Shown piece by piece: positions 34,840 to 44,402 of a stretch of 64,000 nucleotides of DNA (its first letter is position 1; each line of letters begins with the position of its first letter). Under the pieces are notes generated by a model. It saw only the letters and a list, made by a program, of their open reading frames with translations. It was not told the origin of the DNA and did not search any database. The stretch is taken from the NCBI RefSeq assembly GCF_001939045.1, contig NZ_MKIM01000026.1, positions 1-64,000 of the forward strand, written 5' to 3'. The position numbers and the translations under genes were made by a program. The DNA is from Rhizobium oryziradicis. Lineage in GTDB: Bacteria > Pseudomonadota > Alphaproteobacteria > Rhizobiales > Rhizobiaceae.

Positions 34840-36693
34840 TCATGGCTTGTCATTCTGCTGAAGGCGACGATGCCATGCGCCTGCCGCTTCGCCTGCAAGT
34901 CGGCGAAGGTCCCGAAGGGCCGCTCCATCTTCTTCGGACACCCGGTTAAAGCGGCGTAAAAGACCGCCCAGATCGTGGATGGCAATTTCGGCCGCCGTGC
35001 TGGCTAGGCCCGCCGCCCGCCGTGCCTTGATGATGGTTTGAAGATCGGCCCCACTTTCAACCGCATCAAGATAGGCCTGATTTGCTCTCAACCCTTCTTT
35101 GATCAATGCCGACAAGGGCGAGCCAAAATCAGGCCACAGCACCAGAATGGCGACAAGGGCGGTCAAGCTGCCAATCGTATTGTCGACAATGCGGGCAGAG
35201 GCGACCCCAGCCCCAGATTGCAGCAACTCGGTGACCATAATAAACAGCATTGTCAAAAAGACGACAAACACGGTGTAATTGACACTGCGCAACGCAATGG
35301 TCAGACCAGCCAACGGCACAACAATCAGCGCCAGAATCAACGGCTGATCAACAAAATGCAAAAAGCCAAGGGTGAGAATGCCGCCGAGCGAACTGCCCAA
35401 AATTCGCTCCACCCCGCGGGTCCAGGTGAACCGTGCCGCCCCTTGCAGCACAACCACAACCGCCATGGTCGCCCAATAGGGATAGCCGAAGCTGAAAATA
35501 AGCGCGACATAATAGACCGCCAGCACCGCTGCTGCCTGCCGAAGCGCATGGCGAACAGCAATCTTCAGCGGCATGACAGCTTCATCGGCGCTGTGCGTAA
35601 AGCTCAAGCTCGGCTGAGGCTGCACAAGCGGCATCATGGTGCCACGCAAGGCCTGCTCCACGGCCAACAGACAGCCCTTCAGGGTTTCATCCTGCATGGC
35701 GATGCTTGCCTGATGCAGGCGATCCAGCGCATTGACAAGGCTCGGCTCACTTGCTGACCATTTTTTCAGTGCGGTTCGACTGGCGTTCAGCGCATCCAAA
35801 ATGGCGAACGCGCAAGCAATTCGATCTTCCGAGCGGCCTTTTTTAACGATGAAGGCGTGGTCCAGCGCAATCAAGGCACTGAAAATGGTCTCGCTGGAAT
35901 GATGCAATGTGGCGAAGGGTCGAAACTGCTTTGCTGGAGCGGTCTGGTAGCGCACCATCAGCATGCGCAGGCGCTCAATGGCAATCCGCACAGAGCGTCT
36001 GTGGCTCGCGTGATCTGGATGCCATTGATAATCCCGGTGCGGGCGATCAGCCGTCACCACAAGATCGCTGACCATATCCGTCAGCCGCATCAGCACAGCA
36101 CCTGCCGCCTGGCGAACCGGCAGCCAGGGATCAATGCGCATCAACCAGGTGATCAGCACAAAGGCCCATAGGCTTCCCCCCAGAAAAGCCAGCGCCTGCA
36201 CAGCGGCGGGCACCAAGGGCTTGGGAAAACCAACAGCGACAACACCGACCACAGCCAGAAGCGTCGAGACCATGCCGGAATGCGCCAGCCTTGAAGGCAA
36301 AAGCACAGAAACAAACACCAGCAACGGTCCGGCAATCAACGGCACCGGATAGCCAAGCGAGGCAACCCACGCACCTCCAAACGCGATCAGGGTTCCACAC
36401 AGCGCAAAGAGCAACAGTTGGAAACGGCGTTGCTTATCAGACCCCGGACTATCGCAAAGGCATGTCCAGAAGGATGCAAAAATGGCCCAGCCCATATGAT
36501 ATTGGCCAGAGCCAACCACCAGCACCAAAGGCACCGCTACCGCCACCGCCGCACGCCTTGCCTCTGCCAGCGTAAAATGCTCTGGCGTCAGCCCAAAGGA
36601 GCGCAATTCCAGCCACCGCGCCATGCGGCGCAGTGTGACAGACAGGCTGGAATGTTTGCCAACACCCGAATTATGATCGCGCAGGTCTTGCAT
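34840..36693 (-). CDS. FUSC-family membrane protein (aromatic acid exporter-like)
   Basis: A 617-residue protein with two blocks of about five to six membrane helices (about 48-185 and 395-530) separated by a large soluble domain. This is the AaeB/YccS architecture of the fusaric acid resistance family. The C-terminal block has WATMAVVVVLQG, RGVERILGSSLGGILTLG (about 430-450) and NTIGSLTALVAILVLWP, all typical. Such proteins export aromatic carboxylates to relieve toxicity. Convergence with the nic genes and nearness to cat fit that use. No membrane-fusion partner gene is adjacent. Confidence 0.85.
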   Translation of the reverse strand: MQDLRDHNSGVGKHSSLSVTLRRMARWLELRSFGLTPEHFTLAEARRAAVAVAVPLVLVVGSGQYHMGWAIFASFWTCLCDSPGSDKQRRFQLLLFALCGTLIAFGGAWVASLGYPVPLIAGPLLVFVSVLLPSRLAHSGMVSTLLAVVGVVAVGFPKPLVPAAVQALAFLGGSLWAFVLITWLMRIDPWLPVRQAAGAVLMRLTDMVSDLVVTADRPHRDYQWHPDHASHRRSVRIAIERLRMLMVRYQTAPAKQFRPFATLHHSSETIFSALIALDHAFIVKKGRSEDRIACAFAILDALNASRTALKKWSASEPSLVNALDRLHQASIAMQDETLKGCLLAVEQALRGTMMPLVQPQPSLSFTHSADEAVMPLKIAVRHALRQAAAVLAVYYVALIFSFGYPYWATMAVVVVLQGAARFTWTRGVERILGSSLGGILTLGFLHFVDQPLILALIVVPLAGLTIALRSVNYTVFVVFLTMLFIMVTELLQSGAGVASARIVDNTIGSLTALVAILVLWPDFGSPLSALIKEGLRANQAYLDAVESGADLQTIIKARRAAGLASTAAEIAIHDLGGLLRRFNRVSEEDGAALRDLRRLAGEAAGAWHRRLQQNDKP

Positions 36694-37232
36694 GTCTTCC
36701 CTGTCTCAACTCAAGCCTGTTTCAACGAAAGGCACCAAATTGCCATTGCCCGCACCAGCAACCAACAGTCTCAACCGCATGTTGCCGCTTGGGTGACTTT
36801 GTCGCAACCCATTGGACAAACCTGTCGATTGAATCGGCTGGGTGATTCCATCGTCAAATCTGTTTCTTCAAATTCTGTTTCTTCAGGGGGCTTGGGCTAG
36901 CACATAATCGAGCAAACCAACCATATCGATTTTCGCATGGCAACTGCGCGTTATCGCCGATCACTGCTTCATGACTTTGGCATGAAGATGCGCTGAGTAC
37001 CTCTATTTTTTCCCGAAAAATCGTTATATGTGCCTAAAGTTGCAAATTTGCATAAAATGCGTCGGTTGCACAAAGCGGTACCCTCAACTTTATCCATGTG
37101 GGAAAATGGGGTCTGCCTAATTTTTGCCGCTATGCTTCAAACAATAGAAATTGTAAGCATTTAGCGCAAAGACTTATTGTTCGCTGCTCTGCGATGGCTT
37201 TTGGGGCGTGGGATTTTATCAAAGGGACGGCC
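36694..37232. other. Intergenic region, 539 bases, between divergent FUSC and kinase genes
   Basis: No gene is supported. It must hold both divergent promoters. The only structure noticed is a short imperfect direct repeat (TCAAATCTGTTTCT, then TCAAATTCTGTTTCT, about 36854-36883). A plus-strand reading frame open from 37098 runs into the kinase gene, but its first 45 codons look like leader sequence. Confidence 0.4.
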
Positions 37233-38282
37233 ATGGATCTGCGTATCCTGCATATTGATGATGACTTGGCTCTGGCCCAATTGGTGAAGAGAAAACTAGG
37301 CCGCCGCAATTGTGTTGTCCGCCACGATAGTGATGCCCATGCCGCCCTTTTGCTTTTGCAGCAAGAACCCTTTGATGTCGTGATTCTGGATCACTATCTC
37401 GAAAACACCACCGGGCACGAAGTTCTCGAGCAAATGCGTATGTCGCACATCAATGTGCCGGTCATCTATATCACCGGCTCGAATGAAGCCCGGGTGGCCA
37501 TTGATGCCATCAAGGCAGGAGCCGCCGACTATGTCATCAAAAGCGTTGATGAGGATTTTTTCGATCTGTTGGAAGATGCCATTCGCCAGACGGTGAGCAC
37601 GGCACGCCTGCGGCAGGAAAAAGAGCAGGCGGACGAAGAAATTCGCCGTGGCAAAGAGCGCGCGGAAACGCTTCTGGCCGAAATGAACCATAGAGTGGCC
37701 AATAGTCTGGCGCTTGTTGCGGGCCTTTTGCGGCTTCAGGCGGGTGCCACCGATAACGAGCAGTTGCGACAAGCCTTGACCGAAACACAAAGCCGTATAT
37801 CGGCGATTGCGGGCATGCATCGCAGCCTCTACACATCGGAGCATGTCAACGATGTCGCAATGGATCGCTATCTCGATGCGCTGATCAAGGATATTTCCAG
37901 CACAATCGACACCGGGAAAAACCTGATTGAGATTGTGGTTGACGCCGACCCCATTGAACTGCCTGCCGATAAAGCCGTCTCTGCCGGAATGATTGTCAGC
38001 GAACTGGTGACCAACGCCTTGAAATATGCCTATCCAGAAGGAACGGCTGGCAAGATCCATGTGAGTTTCAAACAGCAGGATCCGGGATTAGCCAGACTTG
38101 CCGTGGAAGATCAAGGCGTTGGGCTGGCGAGTGAGCATAAAAACGCCACCTCCACCGGGCTTGGCCAAAGAATCATCAAATCCATGGCGGACGCGATTGG
38201 CAGCGGTATCCATTATCCGTCACGCGAGCAAGGTGCCGTCGCCGAAGTCATGGTCAGTCTCGCATCCCACGGCACCACCTGA
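37233..38282 (+). CDS. Hybrid receiver-HisKA_2/HWE-type histidine kinase
   Basis: About 349 residues from ATG 37233, with AAAGGGA upstream. A receiver (1-120) with phospho-acceptor Asp53 (VVILDHYLEN) and Lys in YVIKSVDED is joined by a coiled coil (about 120-145) to a HisKA_2 domain with H-box LAEMNHRVANSLALVAG (His153). A HATPase domain follows with SELVTNALKYAYPEG (about 256-270) and VEDQGVGL. No membrane segment is present, so it is soluble. In rhizobia such kinases often feed the PhyR stress pathway; here that link is inference. Confidence 0.88.
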   Translation: MDLRILHIDDDLALAQLVKRKLGRRNCVVRHDSDAHAALLLLQQEPFDVVILDHYLENTTGHEVLEQMRMSHINVPVIYITGSNEARVAIDAIKAGAADYVIKSVDEDFFDLLEDAIRQTVSTARLRQEKEQADEEIRRGKERAETLLAEMNHRVANSLALVAGLLRLQAGATDNEQLRQALTETQSRISAIAGMHRSLYTSEHVNDVAMDRYLDALIKDISSTIDTGKNLIEIVVDADPIELPADKAVSAGMIVSELVTNALKYAYPEGTAGKIHVSFKQQDPGLARLAVEDQGVGLASEHKNATSTGLGQRIIKSMADAIGSGIHYPSREQGAVAEVMVSLASHGTT

Positions 38283-38320
38283 TAAGAAGGGCCGCCTGAT
38301 AAGATCAGGTTCTGCTGCCG

Positions 38321-38845
38321 TTACAATGTGTTGAGCTTTTCAAACACTTTGCCAAGGATTGTATTGAGAACAGCCATCTCTTCTTCGCTGACGTCTTGAA
38401 AGCTGACCTCGAACACTTCTTTTGCCTCCTTGAAGGCCAACGCCCGAAGACGATCGCCCTCCGCCGTCAAGCATGCTTCTGTGACACGGGCATCGGAGGG
38501 CCGCACACGGGTGACCAGTTGGCCATCCGCAATCATTCTCTGCACCACCTTGGTGGTGGTATTGAGCCGCATCGTCGAAAATTCGGCGATTTCGGAGATT
38601 GATAGATAGGTATCTTCATAGAGTGACATGAGCACACGCCACCTCGGCACATCAATGCCGATGGGTTTCAAACGCGCATCGAGAACCTGAACGTAGCGGG
38701 CATTGACCCGGCTGATCCAGTAGAAAGGCCAGTTTTTCTTGAAGTGCGTCGTACTTGTGTGTTTGGCGTTCAAGGCTGTCTCGCTGTTTGGTTTGTCGGA
38801 AATCCCGGTTGACAGGCTCAATCGCGACATAGAAAACCTGACCAC
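38321..38845 (-). CDS. MarR-family transcriptional regulator
   Basis: A 174-residue winged-helix protein. The DNA-binding core runs from VPRWRVLMSLYEDTYLSISEIAEFSTMRLNTTTKVVQRMIADG to the wing VTRVRPSDARVTEACLTAEGDRL (about 65-130), flanked by the dimer helices of MarR proteins. The N terminus has about 25 extra residues, so a later start is possible. It is divergent from the TRAP transporter operon, 345 bases away, and is the obvious candidate to control it in response to a small, perhaps aromatic, ligand. Confidence 0.85.
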   Translation of the reverse strand: MVRFSMSRLSLSTGISDKPNSETALNAKHTSTTHFKKNWPFYWISRVNARYVQVLDARLKPIGIDVPRWRVLMSLYEDTYLSISEIAEFSTMRLNTTTKVVQRMIADGQLVTRVRPSDARVTEACLTAEGDRLRALAFKEAKEVFEVSFQDVSEEEMAVLNTILGKVFEKLNTL

Positions 38846-39190
38846 TATTCTGCCCGCCTACGCGGTAATCATCTTCGTTAAACCGGTCAAGAGCCAACCT
38901 GGGGACACTCCCGTTCATTTTTTGCTTTGGGTTGCAAAATGATGATTGCGGAAGAAATATGGATTTATCAATTTATTTCAGTTTACGGATCAGGGGAAAG
39001 CAGTAATATTCATCTAAAATACAACAGCAATGAACTCTGGCCGAGGACTTGTTTGCATTCTAGAGGCTGTCAGGTTCAATTTGAACCTCAGAGACAGCGT
39101 ATCCGGCAGAGATCGACAGCATGATGCAATATTGCATAAAAACCCCCTTCAAGAGGGGCTTGCGCCATAACAACGCCAGAAGGGATCACA
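38846..39190. other. Intergenic region, 345 bases, between marR and TRAP genes
   Basis: No gene is supported. It contains a palindromic repeat at 39066-39098 and must carry both promoters. AGAAGGGA just before 39191 is a good ribosome site for the TRAP binding-protein gene. Confidence 0.45.
39066..39098. repeat. Palindromic intergenic repeat, relative of the one at 52403
   Basis: AGGTTCAA (39072-39079) and TTGAACCT (39081-39088) form a nearly perfect inner palindrome, and GCTGTC / GACAGC (39066-39071, 39093-39098) an outer pair. The sequence resembles the perfect 14-base hairpin at 52403-52443 (shared CTGTCAG, CAATT, GAACCT), which suggests a dispersed repeat family. Confidence 0.55.
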
Positions 39191-40204
39191 ATGAAAAAGA
39201 CCTTGTTTGCCATCACGGCCGCTGCCAGTTTGAGCTTTGCTTCTGCCACTTTTGCAGAAACGAAGCTGACAATTGCCAATTGGCTGCCGCCGTCGCATCC
39301 TCTCGTTTCCGAGGTTATTGTGCCCATGGCACAGAAAATCTCCGAGGTGACCGGCGGCGAAGTCACCACCAGCATGTTGCCCGCCCCCTTGGGGCCGCCG
39401 CCTGCGCAGTTTGATCTTGCCGCCAATGGCGTTGCGGATATCACCTTTGGGGTGCAGGGCTATAATGCCGGACGCTTCAAGACCACCAATCTTGCTGAAC
39501 TGCCGTTTTTGGGCAATAGCTCTGAAGCCATTTCGGTGGCCTACTGGCGCACCTATGAGAAAATGCTCTTTAAGGCTGGCGAGTATGACAAAGTCAAAGT
39601 CCTGGCTGTCTTCACCCATGGCCCTGGCGAGATCTTTCTGAAAAAAGGCGATGTTACCTCCGTGGACGTGCTCAAAGGGCAAAAGCTCCGCACCGGCGGT
39701 GGCTTCGTCAATCAGATCGTTGCCCAATTGGGGGCGGTTCCTGTCGAAGGGCCATCGTCCAAGGCCTATGAGCTTTTGAGCCAGGGCGTTGCTGACGGCA
39801 TTCTGTTTCCGTTTGAATCGGTCAATTCTTTCAAGCTGATCCCTGAGCTTAGCGCAGCCATTACCGTGCCGGGCGGGTTGTACAACACCTCGTTTTTCAT
39901 TGTGATGAACAAGGCAAAATGGCGCAGCCTGACACCAAAGCAGCAAGCCGAAATTGACAGCATCACTGGCGAAGCCCTGGCGCGCATGGCCGGGCAAATG
40001 TGGGATCGCGCCGATGCCAAGGGGCTGGACGCCATGAAAGGCAAGATTAAAATCTCGGCTGCCACGGATGAGCAACTGACGGCTTGGAAAAAAGCGCTCC
40101 AGCCTGCCATTGACGCACAGATCGAGGCTGTATCGAAAACCGGCATTGACGGTAAAGCCGCCCACGATCTGTTCATGTCAGAACTGGCTGCGGCTTCGAA
40201 ATGA
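39191..40204 (+). CDS. TRAP transporter periplasmic binding protein (DctP family)
   Basis: A 337-residue solute-binding protein with signal peptide MKKTLFAITAAASLSFASATFA. The mature protein begins ETKLTIANWLPPSHPLVSEV and continues VTGGEVTTSMLPAPLGPPPAQFDLAANGVADITFG. The LKGQKLRTGGGFVNQIVAQLGAVPV region (about 160-185) holds the conserved Arg that binds carboxylate ligands, and LYNTSFFIVMNKAKW follows (about 232-246). It delivers an organic acid to the DctQ/DctM permeases encoded next. The ligand is unknown. Its stop overlaps the next start by four bases. Confidence 0.9.
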   Translation: MKKTLFAITAAASLSFASATFAETKLTIANWLPPSHPLVSEVIVPMAQKISEVTGGEVTTSMLPAPLGPPPAQFDLAANGVADITFGVQGYNAGRFKTTNLAELPFLGNSSEAISVAYWRTYEKMLFKAGEYDKVKVLAVFTHGPGEIFLKKGDVTSVDVLKGQKLRTGGGFVNQIVAQLGAVPVEGPSSKAYELLSQGVADGILFPFESVNSFKLIPELSAAITVPGGLYNTSFFIVMNKAKWRSLTPKQQAEIDSITGEALARMAGQMWDRADAKGLDAMKGKIKISAATDEQLTAWKKALQPAIDAQIEAVSKTGIDGKAAHDLFMSELAAASK

Positions 40205-40740
40205 TGTCGCAAGACAGATTGCCGGAAAACTTCCCCTCGGCAGCCCCGGCGCTGTCGAACAGTAGAGCGGTGATATGGTTGCAACGAGTAATGGCGCTTT
40301 TGGGCGGCATTCTTCTTCTTGTGATGATGACCATGACCATTGTCGACGTGATTGGCCGCTACGCTTTCAACAGCCCCTTGCGGGGGGCTGGCGAACTGAC
40401 CGAGTTGTTGCTGGTCTCGCTTATTTTTATGGGCTTGCCTGCCGTGACGCTTGAAAATGGCCATGTGACCGTGGACGTTCTGACCGAACACCTGCCGAAA
40501 TGGTCTGAACGCTGGCGCATGGCGGCCATCGGCGTCATCAACACGGTTATTCTCACGCTGATCGGCTGGCAAATCTGGCTGCATGCCAGCCAGATTGCGG
40601 CCTATGGCGATGTCACCACGACATTGCGCTTGCCAATTGCCCCGATTGGCTATTTCTGCGCGCTCTGTACGTTTGCCAGTGCGGCAGCCTCTTTCATGGC
40701 TTCCTTCCTCGCACCATCTCATTCCTCCATCAAAGGTTAA
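40201..40740 (+). CDS. TRAP transporter small permease (DctQ family)
   Basis: A 179-residue membrane protein with four hydrophobic segments (about 30-50, 65-85, 105-125 and 140-162). It has VDVIGRYAFNSPLRGAGELTELLL (about 43-66) and VTLENGHVTVDVLTEHLP (about 81-98), the DctQ pattern. It pairs with the large permease. The N terminus is about 20 residues longer than is common. Confidence 0.88.
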   Translation: MMSQDRLPENFPSAAPALSNSRAVIWLQRVMALLGGILLLVMMTMTIVDVIGRYAFNSPLRGAGELTELLLVSLIFMGLPAVTLENGHVTVDVLTEHLPKWSERWRMAAIGVINTVILTLIGWQIWLHASQIAAYGDVTTTLRLPIAPIGYFCALCTFASAAASFMASFLAPSHSSIKG

Positions 40741-40744
40741 GCCC

Positions 40745-42025
40745 ATGCAGCATTGGCCTGTTGGCATTGCCATTTTGCTCGCCCTGCTGTTTACCGGCGT
40801 GCCCATTGCCTTTGCGATGACGGCTGTTGGCCTTGTCGGGGTGGCGTCCATCATCGGCATGACTCCGGCCCTTTCTCTGGTGGCCACGGTGTTTTTTGAT
40901 TATGGCCGGGATTACTCGTTGTCGGTCCTGCCGCTGTTTTTGATCATGGGATATTTCGTGGTGCAATCCGGCATTGCCGAGGAATTGTATAACGCCGCCT
41001 ATGCCTGGCTGCGCCACCGCAGAGGGGGCCTTGCAACGGCAACCGTCTTGGCCTGCGGTGCCTTTTCCTCGGTTTGCGGATCGTCGATGGCAACAGCCGC
41101 GACCATGGCGCGCATATCTCTGCCCTCCATGCGCCGGTTCGGCTATCCCGATCATCTGGCGATGGCGACAATTGCAGCAGGCGGCACTCTGGGCATATTG
41201 ATCCCGCCCTCAGTGATTTTGGTGTTTTACGGCATCATGACTCAACAGGATATTGGCAAACTGTTTCTGGCCGGCATCATCCCCGGCATTGTCGGGGTGA
41301 TTGGCTATATCATCGCTGTTCGTATTTCCCTGTTTTTCTACAAGGGCACCTTGCCAACAGAGCCGAAACTGCCGCTGATGGAACGCGTGAAGGCTTTGAA
41401 GGGCTCAGCCGGAGCAATCTTGCTTTTCGCTTTTGTGATGGGCGGCATTTATCTGGGCATATTCACCCCAACCGAGAGTGCAGGCATGGGAGCAGGGGGC
41501 GCTTTCCTGCTGACAATTTTACTGGGAAAATTCAGCATCAAAGGCCTGTTTGAGGTCCTTTATGAGACGATGAAAACCTCGGCGATGATGTTTTTCATTC
41601 TGTTTGGCGCGCTCACCTTCACCAATTACGTCAATATGTCCGGCATGACGCAAGACATCCAGACATTCATCGGCATCTTCGGTGAAAGCCGCATCAGCCT
41701 GATCCTGATCATTCTGGTGATCTATCTGCTGCTTGGCTGCGTGCTGGAAAGCCTGTCAATGATCATGCTGACCGTGCCAGTGTTTTACCCCATCGCCGAA
41801 GCGCACGGTATCAACCTCATCTGGTTTGGCATCTTTATTGTCATGGTCACAGAAGTCAGCCTGATCACGCCGCCGGTGGGCATGAATGCCTTTGTGCTCA
41901 AAGCCGTGGTTCAGGATGTCTCGCTGCGCACGATTTTCAAAGGCCTTGCACCGTTTGTCTTGATGGACATCTTGCGAATCGGCTTACTGATCCTGCTTCC
42001 AGGCATGGCGCTACTGCTAACGTGA
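40745..42025 (+). CDS. TRAP transporter large permease (DctM family)
   Basis: A 426-residue permease starting at ATG 40745; the frame is open further upstream, but that part overlaps DctQ. It has about 12 hydrophobic segments, GSSMATAATMARISLPSMRRFGYPDHLA (about 114-141), the proline-rich GTLGILIPPSVILVFYG, FTPTESAGMGAGGAFLL and LITPPVGMNAFVLK, all DctM hallmarks. It couples sodium or proton flow to uptake. The TRAP operon ends here. Confidence 0.9.
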   Translation: MQHWPVGIAILLALLFTGVPIAFAMTAVGLVGVASIIGMTPALSLVATVFFDYGRDYSLSVLPLFLIMGYFVVQSGIAEELYNAAYAWLRHRRGGLATATVLACGAFSSVCGSSMATAATMARISLPSMRRFGYPDHLAMATIAAGGTLGILIPPSVILVFYGIMTQQDIGKLFLAGIIPGIVGVIGYIIAVRISLFFYKGTLPTEPKLPLMERVKALKGSAGAILLFAFVMGGIYLGIFTPTESAGMGAGGAFLLTILLGKFSIKGLFEVLYETMKTSAMMFFILFGALTFTNYVNMSGMTQDIQTFIGIFGESRISLILIILVIYLLLGCVLESLSMIMLTVPVFYPIAEAHGINLIWFGIFIVMVTEVSLITPPVGMNAFVLKAVVQDVSLRTIFKGLAPFVLMDILRIGLLILLPGMALLLT

Positions 42026-42075
42026 GCGCCAGCCCGGATCGCGCATGCTGACCGGACAGGCACCGCCTCGCTTTA

Positions 42076-42513
42076 TCAGGGAACCTGCATCACGGAAATA
42101 AACATGCCCAATTGGCGGATGGCATTGGCAAAGCCGTCATAATCCACCGGTTTGGTAATGTAGACATTGGCCCCCAGATCGTAGCACCGCTGGATTTCCA
42201 TCTCATCATCCGTGGTGGTGAGAATAACAATCGGCAAACGCTTGGTGTGGGGATTGGTCTTCAAAAGATCAAGAATTTCCGTGCCCTGCATATCGGGCAG
42301 GTTCAAATCCAGCAACACCAGCAGATAGCGATCGATAGACACAACACCGCTGCGATCTTCGCCTAAGATAAAATCCAGCGCGGAACCACCATCTGTAAAT
42401 GGAATAATCTCGTTGTTGACGCCAGCGCGCCGAACATTTTTTTCGATGAGGCGCGCATGGCCCTCATCATCTTCGATCATCACGATCGTAACTTCTTTTC
42501 CGCTCGCCTTCAT
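42076..42513 (-). CDS. Single-domain response regulator, Rcp1-like
   Basis: A 145-residue receiver with no output domain. The acidic pair is MIEDDEG (about 12-18), the phospho-acceptor Asp69 (LLDLNLPD), Thr in ILTTTDDE, and Lys in VYITKPVDYDGF. The spacing and the PxxKRLPIVILTT segment match regulators paired with phytochrome-type kinases. Its ATG overlaps the end of the kinase gene by four bases. Confidence 0.88.
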   Translation of the reverse strand: MKASGKEVTIVMIEDDEGHARLIEKNVRRAGVNNEIIPFTDGGSALDFILGEDRSGVVSIDRYLLVLLDLNLPDMQGTEILDLLKTNPHTKRLPIVILTTTDDEMEIQRCYDLGANVYITKPVDYDGFANAIRQLGMFISVMQVP

Positions 42514-44000
42514 ACGCCAACTCTCCTTAAGACGACCGATAAATCTGCAGGCACCGTGAGTGTGAATGCCGATCCCTTGCCAAGCTCGGAGCGAACAGAA
42601 ATATCGCCGCCGAGATTGCGTGCCAGAGACCTGACATGTGCCAATCCTATACCATCACCGGTCTGGTTTTGCTGACCGGCCCGGCGGAAAAGTTCAAACA
42701 CCCGCTCATGATCGGCCTCGCTTATTCCGCGCCCGTTGTCTTCAACGGTTGCTTCTATAAATCCGCCCACCCGTTTTGTGGTCACACTTATCTTCAATGG
42801 CCGCTGAGGGGAACGGTATTTGATGGCATTATCCACCAGGTTGGTAAAGATTTGCTCAAGAGACAGGCGATCGTTAACAGCATGCAGCGGGGAGGGGGAG
42901 ATTTGCACCTCGCCATCGGCGGCATCAATGAGATGCTTCAAACTGTTGACGCTGTTTTCCGCAATCGCACGGATATCAACCATTTCCGGCTTCAACTGCC
43001 TGCGGCCATCGCGTGAAATTTTCAAGATCGCGTTGATCAGCCCGTCCATTTTCGATGTTGAGGAGCGGATAAAGCGCAGGGCCTCCGGCACATCCTCCGC
43101 CGCCGCTTCGCGTGCCCTGGCAATATCATCCGGGCTCAGCGGTGCGCCATCGGCCAGAACATAGTTCTGCATCATCGTCAGGGAGTTTTCCAGCTCCGTG
43201 GTAAAGCCCATGATATTGACCAGCGGCGCGCGCAGATCATGGGTGACGATATAGGCAAAACGCTGCACTTCCTGATTGGCGCGCACCAGATCTTGCGTCC
43301 GCTCCTCCACCCGCATTTCCAGCGCCGTGTTGAACTTCTGCACTTCCTCGTGGGCATCATTGATGGAATGGATATACTGTCGGATGATCAAAATCGAAAT
43401 GATCAAAATGGCGATGATGGCGACGGCGGCCCCGATCATGATCCATTTCATCTGGTCCGATCCAGCAACCTGCCGTTTGATGCTGTCATGGATATTGGCA
43501 TCAGACAAATCGATAATCGCCTGCAACTGCCGGCGCAGCGTATTCATCAAATTCTGACCATGCCCGTCGCGCACAATCGCCATGGCCTCAGCCGTTTTGC
43601 CGTCGGCTGCCAAGGTCAGCGTGGTCGCCATCTCATTGAGTTTGGCGTTTATCTGCGAAGGAATAGGATCCACCAGAGCTTTATACTTCGGGCGCGCTTT
43701 TGTCAGCGAAACGAGATTATCGACAGCCTCCGCCACATCCTTCGTGGCCTCTTTATAGGGCGTCAGAAATTTGGCGTCACTGGTCAGCATATATCCGCGC
43801 TGCCCGCTTTCTGCATCTTGGATCAGACTAAACAGATCGGCGGCCGCACTGCGCACCGCACGTTCATTGACCAGAACATCAAATGAATCGCGCGTGTTGC
43901 TGATCAATACCAAGGTCGATCCAACAACAGCCAAAAGAAGGGAGATGCCCGCAATCATCATCAACAGCGATGAATGAATAAATTTTCTTTTTAACTTCAT
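42510..44000 (-). CDS. CHASE3-domain sensor histidine kinase
   Basis: A 496-residue membrane kinase. Helix 1 (about 13-34) and helix 2 (about 186-207) bound a periplasmic CHASE3 helical domain (about 38-175, with LIQDAESGQRGYMLT at 59-73). A coiled coil, the H-box YIVTHDLRAPLVNIMGF (His254), the N-box LVDNAIKYR and the G-box VEDNGRGI / GIGLAHVRSLARNLGG follow. It should phosphorylate the overlapping Rcp1-like regulator. The signal is unknown. It resembles the kinase half of cyanobacterial phytochromes but has no chromophore domain. Confidence 0.88.
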   Translation of the reverse strand: MKLKRKFIHSSLLMMIAGISLLLAVVGSTLVLISNTRDSFDVLVNERAVRSAAADLFSLIQDAESGQRGYMLTSDAKFLTPYKEATKDVAEAVDNLVSLTKARPKYKALVDPIPSQINAKLNEMATTLTLAADGKTAEAMAIVRDGHGQNLMNTLRRQLQAIIDLSDANIHDSIKRQVAGSDQMKWIMIGAAVAIIAILIISILIIRQYIHSINDAHEEVQKFNTALEMRVEERTQDLVRANQEVQRFAYIVTHDLRAPLVNIMGFTTELENSLTMMQNYVLADGAPLSPDDIARAREAAAEDVPEALRFIRSSTSKMDGLINAILKISRDGRRQLKPEMVDIRAIAENSVNSLKHLIDAADGEVQISPSPLHAVNDRLSLEQIFTNLVDNAIKYRSPQRPLKISVTTKRVGGFIEATVEDNGRGISEADHERVFELFRRAGQQNQTGDGIGLAHVRSLARNLGGDISVRSELGKGSAFTLTVPADLSVVLRRVGV

Positions 44001-44402
44001 AATGTCATGCGTCCAATTTACATCAGATGACCGGCGGATACTCCGGGCGAAAGCCGTTTATCATAAATATGTTCCGAATTCCTCCCAAGATCGAAACCAG
44101 TGCACTGACGCAGTCATACCGACGTGCACCAAGCTTTTGGTCATGAAGACATCCACGCGGCTGAAGCCTCAGTTTTAATCTCTGCACCAGGATTGATTTA
44201 GCGCAATGGATTATTCTGCTGAACCTGCCTATCTTGTCTGAAACAATCACAACGGGCCATCAACGCAGTCGCGCATTCAAAGTTCCCGCTGTTTATCCTT
44301 CAGGCATGATTCCAGGGGCCGCTCAAAAGGACAGGGAACAAAAACTGACACGCGACGTTGTTTGACTATAACTCAGTTTGATACAGCGAAAAGGAAACGA
44401 TC
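44001..44402. other. Intergenic region, 402 bases
   Basis: Apart from the EcfG-type promoter at 44335-44359 and the divergent kinase promoter, no feature was recognised. No gene is supported. Confidence 0.4.
44335..44359 (+). promoter_or_regulatory. EcfG-type promoter (GGAAC-N16-CGTT) for the DUF883-like operon
   Basis: GGAAC at 44335-44339 and CGTT at 44356-44359 are separated by exactly 16 bases, the spacing of general-stress promoters in alphaproteobacteria. It lies about 45 bases upstream of the start at 44403. Confidence 0.8.

Noticed and set aside
39149..40165. 338-codon open frame antisense to the TRAP binding-protein gene
   Set aside because: Composition and lack of domains mark it as a shadow; the plus-strand gene has a signal peptide and family motifs.
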